A stretch of 64,000 nt of DNA from NCBI GenBank assembly GCA_037176845.1, contig JAYKXP010000030.1, forward strand, positions 372,001-436,000, given 5' to 3'. Positions 1-11,290 of this stretch are shown here, one piece after another (the first letter of the stretch is position 1; each line of letters begins with the position of its first letter). The translations under genes and the position numbers were made by a program. The notes under the pieces were generated by a model. It was given only the letters and a program-made list of their open reading frames with translations, was not told the origin of the DNA and searched no databases. The DNA is from Paramarasmius palmivorus (lineage: Eukaryota > Basidiomycota > Agaricomycetes > Agaricales > Marasmiaceae).

Positions 1-115
1 ACATTCATATATACGGAAACAGATACACTGTATTGCAGTACGTTCAACTTTCAGTTTTTCCTGATGTACGTTATGCACCATCATGATTGTGTCTGAACAT
101 CCGCCAAAATCGCCC

Positions 116-523
116 CTATCGAAGGAGGTTTAGGGGATCTCCTGGCAGTTGGTAGTTCTTCATCAGCAGTGAAATGATGTTACCGGTTTGAAGGGTACCA
201 TATAGCGTAGAAGCTTGGATTGCGCTGTAGATGACCCGCGTTTTGGTCGATAACTGAACAAGATAAGTCGCTATCATGCCTATTTGAAGTGCGCATTCTT
301 TAACATCCACCTTCTGGGTGCGAGAATTGAGTTGAAGGTACGAGAGGCCTTCTAACACACTCTATTGTACATCATTCGTAAGCCACTAACATAAATCAGT
401 TGCTACGGACACGATGATTGAAGGATGTAGTACCGGTATTCCACAAGAACAATACCAAACGTCACTTCCTGGATTGGGATCTAGGTATTCATCTATAAAT
501 TGCGTTAAAGGGGGACCCATCAT
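116..523 (-). CDS. Putative small two-exon gene or gene remnant, unknown function
   Basis: I do not recognise this protein. On the minus strand two open stretches join through a clean 51-nt GT-AG intron (362..412) in phase 0: exons 413..523 and 116..361. The product from the internal ATG pair at 523 is 118 residues, with a Cys-x-Cys-Gly segment followed by His-Pro-Ser-Ile-Ile, then a moderately hydrophobic C-terminal half. The same frame stays open upstream to about 631, into the start of the plus-strand HET gene, so the true start may lie further upstream or be lost. The good splice site and the uninterrupted frame argue for a real or recently real gene. The overlap and the lack of a family match argue for caution. 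Confidence 0.3.
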
Positions 524-546
524 GGTCAAAGCCTTATCATTGCACA

Positions 547-2895
547 ATGCAGAAATCGGCTCATTCACCAGCAGGCGTTGACATACAGGATTCACTACCA
601 GAACTTCCCTCTGCCTTTTCCCGGGCCACACCTGAACGCTCGGCTATCGAACGACTCTTTGTTGAAGACCCTGGTGTCAAGGGTTGTGGCTGGTTCCACC
701 GTCGCCGAGAGGATCCGCTCCATGTCCTGGCCAACGTCATTCGGGTCGCTTGCAACATTGTCTTTGGACCATTGTTGTGCTTTCCAATTTTCTCGGCAGT
801 AGGACATGTTGCCTACAACTTCTCCAAGGCCACATGGCAAGACGAGCTCGTAGATGTTTCCAGCGCTGTTCTTCGGCATCCTCCCTTGGGAGACGACGTG
901 AATCCACAGGTTCTCAGTCCCGCTGCAATATTGCATGCTGCCAATGGTTCCAACAGCAACAGCAGCACACTTCCGCGAGTGGATAGAGAGATTTATGAGA
1001 AGACTAATTTCGAACCGCGGTGGATGCTTCGGGTTTTCATTCGTGACGGTCATTATGATGGTCATGAACAGATCCAATGGACGGAGGAACATCGCGGTAA
1101 AGGGTACACGGCGCTCAGCTACGATATGGACGCAGCCTACACGCTATTCAAAGAGGCTGGGCGAACTCTTCGAGATCCACCGCCGCCGGACGGAAAGGCG
1201 AAATTTTCACTGAGGGACCGGAAACGAATATCACTGGAATTTCTTGCAGAGTACTGTTCAGCAGCTCGTCAGAACCAGAAAGTCGACCCAGATCGAGAGG
1301 TGTTTGTTTGGCTCGGTGAGTGCAGCGACTCGCCTATCATCGCAAGTTGACTGATTTTGCAACCAGATGAGTTCTGTCTTTCAAGAGAGAGACAACACTT
1401 GAGCGAACAGACGCAGGATGATCAGGCTGAGAGGGAAGAGGTCAAAAAGGAACGGAGCGAGGAGCTAGGTCGCCTTTCAGATATCTTCAGAGCAGCCGAG
1501 ACTGTGGTAGTCTTCTGCAACGAGGTCAACTGTGACCACACCAACCTGACTTGCAGATGGGCCAACCGTCTTTTCACCTTGGGAGAAATTCTCCACGCCA
1601 ACAAGACCCAACGGATGACTAGACGGTTGGTCCCAGGCGGGAATACCAGACCTCAAAGCCACCTGTACCCAGAATCTGGAAGGTCATTCCGCGAGAGAAT
1701 GATGCATGCTGCAGCGTTGGCTAGCAAGTGGTATTTGCATTCCGTCCTGCAACAAAGCAACAGCACTGGGAATGACACATGGCAGATGACCATACACGCT
1801 CTCATTGTTGAAGCTATCAGACGGGATCGGGAATCAGGGTATGATAATCACGAGTATCTCGGAAAAGGCCTAAATGGACTTTTCCCGCGCCGAGCGAGAC
1901 TGCACCATCTCAAGGGCAAAGATGGTTGGGCTGACCTCGCTTGGTTGTTGGAAGTCAACCAAGGGTTCTATAATCAGGCTGCCCTTGCTGCCGTGTGTTG
2001 TCTTCCGGATAAACCGGAGGCTGGGAATGGATGGCTAGGTCCCCCAATCGAGCCCAGAGCGGGAAACGAGCGTTTTGAGCCTCTGGTGACTGCTTTTACA
2101 GTTAGAACGATGGATAAAAATGGGAAGCCGCTCGCACCATTGAATATCGTGGGCGCGAAGACTATCGGGCTTCATCCTGATCTCAAGAGGGATTCGAAGG
2201 CCTTATTCCGCAATCCTCATGTCCGTATCGTGAAGATAGTTTCCGTGACGTTGTTGCTGCTCAGTTGGTTCATCTCACTACCCATGATCTTCGGCGGTCT
2301 TGTCGACCCAGGTCTTATGGCCGGAGGCCTGGTACTACTCTGGACATCCTCCATTGCTTTCAACCTCCTCCGCCTCATCGTCAGCACAATGTACCTTGAA
2401 CGAAGTGGGTGGGTCTTCCTTAGCGAAGGGAAATGGAACGATGGGAGCAAAGGCGACGCAGCATGGGGAAGCCAGCCCGAACATATCCTTGGGCAGCTAG
2501 ACCGTAGCCTCAAGGGACGTATCGTGGATTGGGGAGAGGAGCAGATGGCTCCTAGATGGGATGTTCCCACAAGTCGGTACATGCGAGGCCATCTCGTCGA
2601 TTTGCGCACGGGAATCAAAGTTCGTGTGGTGGTGTCTAAAAGGCCCAATGCGATGGTCGTCTTGGGGGTTCATGGATGCGGGGTGACATACATGTTACTA
2701 AATCGTTCTGACAATGTGAACGATGTAGCTGGGAAGGTTGGCCTGGCAAATTTACCACCGTTCACGCTGGCCGTGACCAACAAGTGTGGGTCAGTCCGAG
2801 TTGGCATAGCCGACTTTGTGGAGCCTCCTAAGCCTGTGGGATGGGGAGCGGTCGGTGCTGCCGTGGCAGTGGGTGCAGTATTGGGTTCAGTGTAA
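547..2895 (+). CDS. HET-domain protein with C-terminal-half membrane segments
   Basis: Exons 547..1315 and 1367..2895 give 765 residues; the 51-nt intron restores the HET signature W-L-D-E-F-C-L across the splice. Upstream in the protein is Y-T-A-L-S-Y-D, matching the Y-x-A-L-S-Y opening of HET (heterokaryon incompatibility) domains. After the splice comes a segment resembling the 'sDIFraAetVvvF' strand-helix of that domain. A hydrophobic block around residues 540-600 (near 2220..2400) looks like two membrane helices. HET domains in ascomycetes trigger incompatibility cell death; in basidiomycetes their role is mostly unknown, so non-self recognition is an inference. A second HET gene lies at 43515..45453. 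Confidence 0.72.
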
Positions 2896-3142
2896 TTGAA
2901 TAAGTCTTTCTTCCTGGGTGTTTTGCATATGATACAGCACCGTGTTCGATAAGTAGAAACCATTCCTTTGCGAATCACATGGTACTTCGTCCGAAAGAAA
3001 AGTTTGCTCTCTGTTTTCGTCAGAAACAACGCATACTCTGTATCAAGAGACTCACTTAGTGCCAAAGGATCCGGCTTTGTAATTTAAATCTGCCCTCGAT
3101 ATATCCTCTCTCAACATCCCCCAATCGTCAGGCAACAAGTCA

Positions 3143-3695
3143 ATGTTTGGCTTGTCGATGCCGTTCCCGCGTGAACGCAATTGTGCCAAACGATTAGCCA
3201 AAGAAAAAGAAATCGACGGCCAGAAAACACTCTAAATTTGGGGTTAGAGTACCATTCCATATCAAGTACAAGTATTCATATACTCACCGCATTCAAGGCT
3301 CCAACTCATCAAGAGCCAGAACGGAGAAAGATCATTGTTCGGATGATGGTGGTAAATGGAGAAGAAATGATGTGGTCGGACCGTGGTCTGACCGTGATGT
3401 ACCTTTACCCACTACAACACAGCCTGGCCAAGCAACCTGCTGAGATGCTCGAGGAATCATGGCGTAAGTATAGCAAAAACGGTTGTAGAAAGACGGAGAA
3501 ACTGATAAAATGTACATAGCCCAATCATGGTGACCATACGTATTTCATACCGCAGACGAGCTCAGAGCCATGAAGCTTACATCTCGAAGCCAGAAGAAAA
3601 GGTTCGACTATCAAACGCCGGGGTATCACAACTGCACGCCGAGTGAGATCATGTTGAAACAGCTAAAAGATGACTTGGAATCCGATTCTGATTAG
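3143..3695 (+). CDS. Small three-exon hypothetical protein (135 aa)
   Basis: Exons 3143..3170, 3224..3463 and 3556..3695 join through GT-AG introns of 53 and 92 nt with matching phases and sum to 136 codons including TAG. Both introns have good donors (GTGAAC, GTAAGT) and CAG acceptors. The protein has a central Y-L-Y-P-L-Q-H segment, a basic stretch rich in Lys and Arg and a short acidic tail ending D-S-D. I recognise no domain and see no signal peptide. The clean splicing and lack of stops support a real gene; it could equally be part of a longer gene whose start I have missed. Confidence 0.5.
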
Positions 3696-4666
3696 GATAG
3701 TTCAAGGTTGTTTGGCATAGAAGCAGATTTCAAAGTGTTGAAACATCAGATTTGAGATGCAGTAGATTGTTGTAAGCTCTGTATTCAAGAACTTGCAAAT
3801 ATTGTGGACGTTTGCAATTGGGCAATGGCGAAGGCGAGACGAATGTCGCGGCGGGAACTGGATGGGGCACCTTTAATCAACGTACTTGTAGAAGGTCATA
3901 CGAATCCAATCCACCTTATTTCCCCTGTCAAGCTTCTCTCATGCCTCAAGTCTTCTTTCGCAAAAGACCGACGAAGATTGAAAGACAGCTTTGAAGAGTC
4001 GAAAATGCCTGCCGCCTTCGCAAATCCTGGATTTGAATTTTTAACCTTGTCCTTCTCACCTCTCTCGACCTGCAGTTTGCTTAACCTAATATTCCGTTTG
4101 CTAAAGATTGTATACAGGGGGGGAATATACTCTACTACGTGGTGTATCGGTTGAATGAATCGCGAGAATGAGCAGTGCCGACCAAACATATAACAAATCG
4201 AAAGCGAAGGAAAACATGCGGTTTGGAATCATGGGTGTTTGGTTCTAATGGTAGCGATCCTTCCTGTGAATAGCGAGGGGGAGAACGGATAACATCGAAA
4301 CACGAAAACCGGCAAGACGGAATAGGTAGACTGTCGATGGATTCCAACACCACGATGATGCACGACGAAACATAATAATTATAACATAAAAAAAGGTCTC
4401 GGGGTTGATTATGAAGAGAAACAAAACACGAAATACACATTTGACTGACTTGGATGTTGTGCGTTGCTCGTTGGTGGAAGGTGGGGGACATGGGGTAGTG
4501 ATAGGACATGAGTGGATGTGCCATAGTATACGATTGCCGATGATAAGAGAAAGGAGAATCATGAAGCGTGGGCGTTCCGGAATAAGGAAATCAAGATATA
4601 CAGGATAGATCGTTGCTTGCGAGGGCTTGAGTGAAAATCGAAATGGAAATTTGACTCAGGCGTTGA
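3696..4666. other. Intergenic, no gene seen
   Basis: About 970 bases between the small plus-strand gene and the 3' end of the cyclin gene. Only short antisense-like open frames without codon patterning or splice support were seen. The right part, AT-rich with an A-run near 4386, may include cyclin 3' UTR. Confidence 0.5.
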
Positions 4667-6606
4667 CTATGAGTCGTAGGTAACCTGAAGGGCAACGGAC
4701 TCTGCCTCTTCACGGTCAGCTTTGAGCTCCTCTTCGGCTCGCAGTGCACGGATCTCTGCTTTGAGGCCAGGTACCTCAGAAACTAGATCGACCTGTGTTC
4801 CCTCTGTCCAGCGTTGGGTAGCCCAGCGCCTCAAGTAGACACTGACCTGAAGGGCAATGTCAGTAAGGAATTTATGATTCGAGAATACGAGAACATACCT
4901 TGAGGTACCGTTTACGGGCGTATTTTTTGTAGAATGACTCGTGCTTGACGGGTTTAAGGATGTAGTTGACCATCAAATTTGCAGTCGGGATCAATGAACT
5001 CTCTGCGTAGCCGGAATAGTGTGCAAGATTCGGCGTCTGCAGAAGCATTTAGAACGATAAGCAGCAACATGGTATCATGAACGTACCCATGTCTCGTTAC
5101 CTATCGTGATCCGTGCCAGCCACATAGCCGCGGCAGCCAATAGACTGGGTGGCGTGGCGATGAGTCGCCATTCAAGGCAGGCAATCTCAAGGAGATACTT
5201 GGCCAAGGTCCGGGCCTTGACGTTATAGTCATCCGCTTTGCTAACCCGTCGAAGGAAGTGAACGGGGTTGGCAAAGTTGAGGTTATAGTCCAGGGTCTTG
5301 AGAATGTACTTCTCCGCGTTGAACACGTCAGAAAGCGTGTAGGATGCCTCGGTTTGAGCCAAGAATTCTTGCGCTGAAGGGCAGACGATCTCTTCGACCT
5401 TCGCAGCAATGAACATGCACGTAACGCCAACGAGTTGTAAGCGCGCTAAAGATACCACTCGTGCGGAAAGGAAACGATCGATGATGTTGAGACAAAGGAA
5501 TAGTGTTTCGGGGAGTAGACGGAATCTCTCTTGCAATTCTATAAGCCAATCGGATAGGATGCCTCTCATGGCCCAGCCAAGATCCTTCTGATTCGCCATG
5601 TAATTGGGATTAGGCATGGTCGCTACCTGAGATACGTCTCAGTAAGAAGCTTGTGACACAAAAAGAGATGAATGCCTACTTCAACCTCGCGGAAGTAGTC
5701 GAAAATCTCCACGACATACTCGCTGACCATTAGTGGATCACCGCTGTCATCGGCATCGAGGTCGTCCCACTCGTTGCCGTTAGGATCGGCCTCGGGTTCG
5801 TCGTCCAAGACGTGGCCCTGTTGGGCGTCCTCGTCCTCAAGTTCATCCTCAGCGTCCTGTTCGCACAATTCAGGAGCATCGGATGTCCGAGGCTTCTTGA
5901 AGACACGGCCAGCTTCAAGTTCGTCTTCAAGGTAAGGCTGAGCCGGGCGTGTGGAACGACGAGGGAGGTCACGGTTATCAGCTAGTGACTTTCGAATAGT
6001 GAGAGAAGGAAGAACGGGTTTCGATGTTTGAGAAGGAGGGTCAATGGCCATCGCATTGTCGTCCGCCGTCACTGCGTCATCGCCTTCGACCTCGACGACT
6101 TCCTCTAACGCGTCTTTAGCAACAACGATTTTGCTCTTCGCAGACTGGCGAGTGTTGGCAACAGTTCGTTGTAGAGGTTGGCGAACGGCGATGGTCTTCG
6201 ACTTGTTGATGACGACACCATCGAATTTTTGAACAGTCTCCTTCTCCTTCCCTTTGCCACCCGCTCCAGTCCGATTCACAAAAGCTGTGACTTCTCCCAG
6301 AGCTTCTCGTTTCCGTTTCGCCGCAGGGTGATCCGACTTGATATCGCCGTTGACAGCAATTTTCGCTCTCGATGCCGCCGTTGCACCTGTTGCCCGCCCA
6401 ATTACGCCATTCGTGGTACCATTCGAGGTCGATGAAGGGGGTTTCGCGCGAGTATTGATTCGTGAAGGCCGAGCGTTTGCATTTTCAGGATCCTTGGCAG
6501 TTGCAGTCCGAGTTGTGCGTAATGCGCGACGTGTCTGAAGAGAGAAAATGAGGCAAAATGAGGCATGGCGAGCATTGGTGATACATACTGGTACAGCAGT
6601 AGACAT
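4667..6606 (-). CDS. B-type mitotic cyclin
   Basis: Five exons, complement of 4667..4847, 4900..5036, 5087..5626, 5680..6534 and 6589..6606, sum to 577 codons (576 aa). The first coding exon is only 18 nt. The cyclin box starts after the hallmark P-N-P-N-Y-M and contains W-A-M-R-G-I-L-x-D-W-L-I-E, the MRAIL-type surface, then L-Q-L-V-G-V-T-C-M-F-I-A-A-K-x-E-E. A cyclin C domain follows (L-R-R-x-S-K-A). The N-terminal 280 residues are polar and disordered, with R-E-A-L-G-E-V as a likely destruction box for APC/C. B cyclins bind Cdc28/Cdk1 and drive G2/M; degradation at anaphase is expected from the box. A single start ATG sits at 6606 with no competing upstream ATG in frame. Confidence 0.93.
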
Positions 6607-6769
6607 GAAGTCTGTTTTAAATGATGGTCAAAAGAACAGAATAATGAAGGGAGGGAAGGTGAAGGGAGTGAGCAGGTTGCAACTCGAGGCGAAATCGGGA
6701 AAAGGGAATTGTAAACATCACATGACTTTGCCGCGACCAAATAGGCTCAAAGAATGGGTCGCGTTATAT

Positions 6770-6787
6770 CACGTGTACGTGTACGTG
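6770..6787. promoter_or_regulatory. CACGTG E-box extended into overlapping ACGTGT repeats
   Basis: A perfect CACGTG is followed by two further ACGTG cores in register, about 165 bases upstream of the cyclin start codon. bHLH and some bZIP factors bind such cores. Function is inferred only from sequence and position. Confidence 0.35.
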
Positions 6788-7239
6788 TTTTCGTGACACG
6801 CGACTGACGTCGTCTCCTTGCCTTCAAACACTCACCACAGGTTTTGCATTCCATAGTCCTATATGATTGTAAGGCCCTTTCTGGGATTTTTTCTTCTGAT
6901 TTGACTGATCTTTCTCTAGCTTCCGTGGGCACCTCTATTGGCATTGCTGCCACCATCACTGCTTCCTTATCACCCAGGCCTTCGTGGTGAGACTCGGCAT
7001 ATCTCCAGACCGAATTATCATGGTGATAGTTTAGAGATGATGAACCCAAGGAATAGCGTCGTGAAGTTGCTGCAGTGTACATGATGATGTGAAACTCGGA
7101 TAGAGACGAGTTCTTCCAGGTTCTTCCTTGGCCTGGTTACCTATTTTTCTGGCAAAGTCGTGAGGACGGATGCTAGTGTCCTACTTTCAGAGTCCTACGA
7201 TTGCACAGCCACTCTTTTTTCTATCCATGACATCAAACT
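6788..7239. other. Intergenic, no convincing gene
   Basis: Cyclin upstream region. A minus-strand frame of 111 codons (6747..7082) starts with ATG but runs into the E-box cluster, shows low-complexity Arg/Thr at its end and has no recognisable domain, so I do not call it. Confidence 0.4.
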
Positions 7240-8135
7240 AAACCTGTGAGCACCCTCCAAAGCATAAAGTAAGTGAACATCTTCGTTTTGCCGTGCCTCT
7301 TGATCTCAGCACACGTCTTCAACCAGTCTCGTAATCGAAAGCCGCTATCCCGGAGTGCTTAACACGAAATGGACGCATCCCATAGTCCCCAGTTCTCCCC
7401 TACAATACCGTTTGCGACTATCTCCGCAAAGCTCGAGCCCTTCTTTCGCAATCTAGTCTCCTCATCCGACCGAAACTTGATCTCCCAGCTCTTACTTGAC
7501 GCCCAAGCGGAGTCCTGGGAGCACCAAGTTGAGACTAGCAAATTGAAGGCGACCACTATCGCACGCGAGACCCAGCAACGAGGCTTCAACAAGATGATAG
7601 AGCATTCTCGTTCCCTGCAAGAACTCTTGAAATATGTCCCAATTTGACATCCGTTTAATTCCTGCTCAACCGTGGATTTTCTGCAGCGCCCGCTTTACCC
7701 TATGATAAGCTCGTCTCTATCGAGGCGGGCCTCGCTTTCGCCGGAGTAGGCCAGGTTAGGACGGGAAATTGTTCGCTGACTTTATGTCGCCTCGACATGC
7801 TCATTTACCTCCTTGCGCCTCACATACCTTCTTCATCCAAGAGGCTTTCCCATCGACAGACGACAGACGACCTACCATATCGGAGGTTTTCCTACATGAT
7901 ATATCGCCTCACGATGGAATACGAGGTCCCCTCATCCTCAGAGTGTCGTCAGAGAGACTTCACACTAGTCGTCTATGTAAAAAGCCTTCACGAACAAGCC
8001 CTTCTGCAAGTCTTATCGTCACGCTGGGTCCCAGACGCACCCAGTCAAGTCAATCGTCTGCAGTCATTTTCCTTGATGGTCACAGAATCGAAGGGAGACC
8101 CTGTTCCTGAATGCCGCTTTGAAGAATGGATATGA
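7240..8135 (+). pseudogene. Decayed tandem copy of the adjacent F-box gene
   Basis: The frame from ATG 7369 matches the start of the F-box gene at 8645 almost residue for residue for about 85 codons (S-S-S-D-R-N-L-I-S-Q, D-A-Q-A-E-S). It then diverges just before the F-box itself and stops at 7647. Sequence matching that gene's C-terminal part reappears at about 7769..8135 in several frames, for example L-H-E-Q-A-L-L-Q followed by L-S-S-R-W. The F-box and most of the leucine-rich region are missing, so this is an internally deleted, frameshifted duplicate. Leader sequence before both ATGs is also similar ('cttcaaccag' upstream of each), so the duplication included the promoter region. Confidence 0.85.
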
Positions 8136-8644
8136 TTTTTTCTCACTACAACAAGCTGTGCGTGGATAGCTATTCCTATCGATTTTCGCACAGTGCGGGC
8201 TCTGTGCTGAATGCACTCGTTCTGGGGCGGGCAGGAGCTCCTCAGGCGCACTAAAGATTGTATTGTAATATTGTAGTGTTATGATTATTGGTGAAATTGT
8301 GACGCTGGATGCTGTGCGCCAGAATCATACATATGTTACCGTACGACGATGAACAGCTAATTTTCATGCAATGGTGCGTTGGCCGAACGGCGAATCGTGA
8401 GAATTTTTGCGACGCGTTTCTCTGCTCCTTTCCACTACATATCCTGCAGCCAGCGTTTTCTCTCCGCTTGAACCACTGGAATTCACGACAAGTCGAGTAC
8501 TTTATTTTAATATCTAACGCGTACAGTAAGTGGTCACGGTATCTTCTTCCTGTCAATAAAATCGCTGACTGTTTCTCCTCAACGGTCAGAGTCAGCACGC
8601 GCCTTCAACCAGCTTCGAGATTCCATCAGCTCCCCATTGTAACC
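8136..8644. other. Spacer and promoter of the F-box gene
   Basis: The region is open in the F-box frame from 8309 to 8645, but family alignment places the start at ATG 8645. The 120 bases before 8645 resemble the leader of the pseudogene copy, which marks the duplicated unit boundary. Confidence 0.45.
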
Positions 8645-10285
8645 ATGGACTCATCTCAAACATCCCATTCATTCCACAAACCACCTTTCACGACCAGCTC
8701 GGCAAAGCTCAACCCCCTCTTTCGTACCCCAGTCTCCTCATCCGACCGAAGCTTGATCTCCCAGTTCTTACTTGACGCCCAAGCGGAGTCCAGGGAGCAC
8801 CAGGTTGAGATCAGCAAGCTGAAGACAGTCATCATCGCACGCGAGACCAAGCAACAAGGCCTCAACAAGATGATCGACCATTATCGTTCCCTGCTTTCCC
8901 CCATTCATCGGTTGCCTCAAGAGCTCTTAACGCTCATTTTCGAGTCCATTTGCGATATGAACGAGCTTCATCCTTCCCGTGCACCGTCAGCGATGGTACT
9001 ATCCTCCGTATGCGGGCGCTGGCGCGAGCTGGCAATGTCTACACCATCGTTGTGGTCTTCCATACGCATTTCTTGTTCCACCTGGGATGACAACACATGT
9101 GAATCATTGGTGTATCTTACACGGATCTTCTTGGAGCGTTCGAGATCTTATCCTCTGAAGTTGGACCTCGACTTCATACTCTTCCATTTCGAGTATGAGG
9201 AATGGACACATGCAGGAAGTGCGTTTGGCTTATTGGTGCAACACAGTCATCGTTGGCTCAGCCTCAAACTATTGGTTCAGCGCTATGACTTCGATCATAC
9301 TTTGTTCCGATCGTTACGTGATCAACTACCCATGTTGCGATACCTCTCCGTTGACGATGAGGTTGGGGACGATTTAGATTCCGAATCTGGGACCCTGTTC
9401 GAACACTGTCCAAATTTGACCTCTGTCCAGCTTCGAGCTGATCGTGGGTTTTCTGCAGGGATCGTTTTACCCTGGAGCCAGCTGGTCACCCTGGACGTTC
9501 CTGAGGGGCTCATAGAGCCTTTGCTCCAAGTATTGAAAGAGTGCTCCGGGTTAGAACGATTGTCCTTGGGAGAAATCACGAGAGATTACCGGGACGCCGA
9601 CGACAATAGTGAAGAAGACGAAGGACCAATCTTTCACTCTTCTACAATTCGCCACCTTACGATACATGCCACGAACATCCGGCAAATATCCCGCATACTG
9701 AAGCGCATAACTATGCCTCAGCTTGCGTCTATTGAGATCCGTAGGGATGCTCGGTATAACTGGGGCCTTGTTGGTTGGAATGAGGAGATATTCGCTGACT
9801 TCATGTCACGTTCGGCATGCTCAATCACTTCCATGCGCCTCGAGGTGCTACCGATTACGGACAGGCAACTGATTTCACTCCTAACGCTTGTGCCTTCTCT
9901 ACGCACCCTAGCCATCCAAGAGGTGATTAAAGACCGTGATGACAAACCAGCTACCATCTCCGAAGATTTCCTTCATCACCTTACGGTAGAATACCAGATC
10001 CCCTCCTCAGCAAGGCATTTCTTGCCCCAACTCAGTGACCTCGCACTTACCGTTTCGGGAAAACATCTCCACGAACAGGCTCTTCTGCAGGCATTATCGT
10101 CACGCTGGACGCCCGACACCTCTAGCCAAGTCGATCGTTTACGGGCATTTTCCTTGACGGTCGTAGGGTCACAAGGAGACTCTTCTCCTGGATGCTTTGC
10201 CTCTCTGCAAAACTTCAGAGACGCTGGTCTCAGAGTTGCCACGAGACATGTATTGAAAAGTCAGCATGGCTATTTCTCTCTTTGA
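8645..10285 (+). CDS. F-box-like/leucine-rich protein (family copy 1)
   Basis: Single-exon gene of 546 residues. It starts with the family N-terminal block (short Ser-rich lead, then a charged helix through S-K-L-K-T and L-N-K-M-I), followed by the F-box R-L-P-Q-E-L-L-T-L-I-F near residue 98. The rest is a degenerate leucine-rich repeat fold with family landmarks such as C-G-R-W-R-E-L, S-T-P-S-L-W, L-P-W-S-Q and R-S-A-C-S-I-T-S. F-box proteins connect SKP1-cullin ubiquitin ligases to substrates through the C-terminal repeats; the substrate is unknown. I chose ATG 8645 because the homologous start is shared with the pseudogene at 7369. It lacks the L-F-R-S-T block seen in most of its paralogues. 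Confidence 0.85.
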   Translation: MDSSQTSHSFHKPPFTTSSAKLNPLFRTPVSSSDRSLISQFLLDAQAESREHQVEISKLKTVIIARETKQQGLNKMIDHYRSLLSPIHRLPQELLTLIFESICDMNELHPSRAPSAMVLSSVCGRWRELAMSTPSLWSSIRISCSTWDDNTCESLVYLTRIFLERSRSYPLKLDLDFILFHFEYEEWTHAGSAFGLLVQHSHRWLSLKLLVQRYDFDHTLFRSLRDQLPMLRYLSVDDEVGDDLDSESGTLFEHCPNLTSVQLRADRGFSAGIVLPWSQLVTLDVPEGLIEPLLQVLKECSGLERLSLGEITRDYRDADDNSEEDEGPIFHSSTIRHLTIHATNIRQISRILKRITMPQLASIEIRRDARYNWGLVGWNEEIFADFMSRSACSITSMRLEVLPITDRQLISLLTLVPSLRTLAIQEVIKDRDDKPATISEDFLHHLTVEYQIPSSARHFLPQLSDLALTVSGKHLHEQALLQALSSRWTPDTSSQVDRLRAFSLTVVGSQGDSSPGCFASLQNFRDAGLRVATRHVLKSQHGYFSL

Positions 10286-11290
10286 CTAGTTTATAAGCTA
10301 CCTATAAATCTATCCTGTCATTGTTTCTCGCGCATTCGTTTGGACTTTGTATGTTCGGATGCCCACGCCATTACCGATACCTAGCTCTGGTAACTTTCAG
10401 TCATTCTGAACATGAGGGCTTACCGTGCAACAATCGTTCGTTGACTTGGTGTTGCGCTCGAGATGCTACTCCTCATGTAGATGATAATATTATACTCCTC
10501 ATGATTCGCATTTTTAATACCCCAGGTGTATATTAGGGCTTCCTTTTCTTTTCCTTGTGGATACTCTATAGTCATCTTGGGCGATTGCATCTGTACTTGA
10601 CACTATTGCACACTTTGTACTACTAGTATACCCATTACCTTGACGCTAATTCTAGTGTTCGAACTGCATTCATGTTTAAGGAGTTGCTGAAGAGACGTAA
10701 GGTAGAATCCATGTGCATCGACTCGACTCAACGCCAATTGCAAGCCGCTCCATCTGGTCTCTACCACAGTTCGTTCGAGTCCACGTCTAAAAACGTTCAA
10801 ATCTAGCATTCGCACATCTCAAATTTACCAAACGAATTTTTTTTTTAATTCCAAACTTTTCTACATCTTTTATGTAGCTATTTTCAATCCAGTATCAGAA
10901 GCACGATTACGGGGGACAGTGGAAAGGGAAACTAGGGGAATACGAACTGGTGTTGGGGAAGGGGAACCTAAGACGACGATAACTATGTATACAAACACAA
11001 CAGAAACTACAGTAGAAAGTGGGTACCAGTCGTGGATTGGGATTGGGGAAGACGATGGGAAAACGACGATGCTCTGTGGATGATGATTGGGGAACGATGG
11101 TGTAATAGAAGAGGTAATGAGGTAGACGATAGGATAACGAATAAAAATTACAACGAGAGCATCGTTACAAGAGAGGGAGATGAGATGATGAGAAATAGTT
11201 TATATGTTTTGAGATCATAGAGGTGGCAAAACGTCCAAGGGACATAGATGTGGAAGGGGCATATGGATGAGGAAAGAGCATATTGACAAC
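10286..11290. other. Convergent 3' region, no gene seen
   Basis: About 1 kb between the F-box stop and the bZIP stop. It is AT-rich on the left with a T-run near 10840, and purine-rich on the plus strand from about 10910 to 11280, as expected for the 3' UTR of a minus-strand gene. No frame shows coding character. Confidence 0.45.

Noticed and set aside
6747..7082. Minus-strand frame of 111 codons upstream of the cyclin
   Set aside because: No domain, compositional bias at the end, and it runs through likely cyclin promoter elements.
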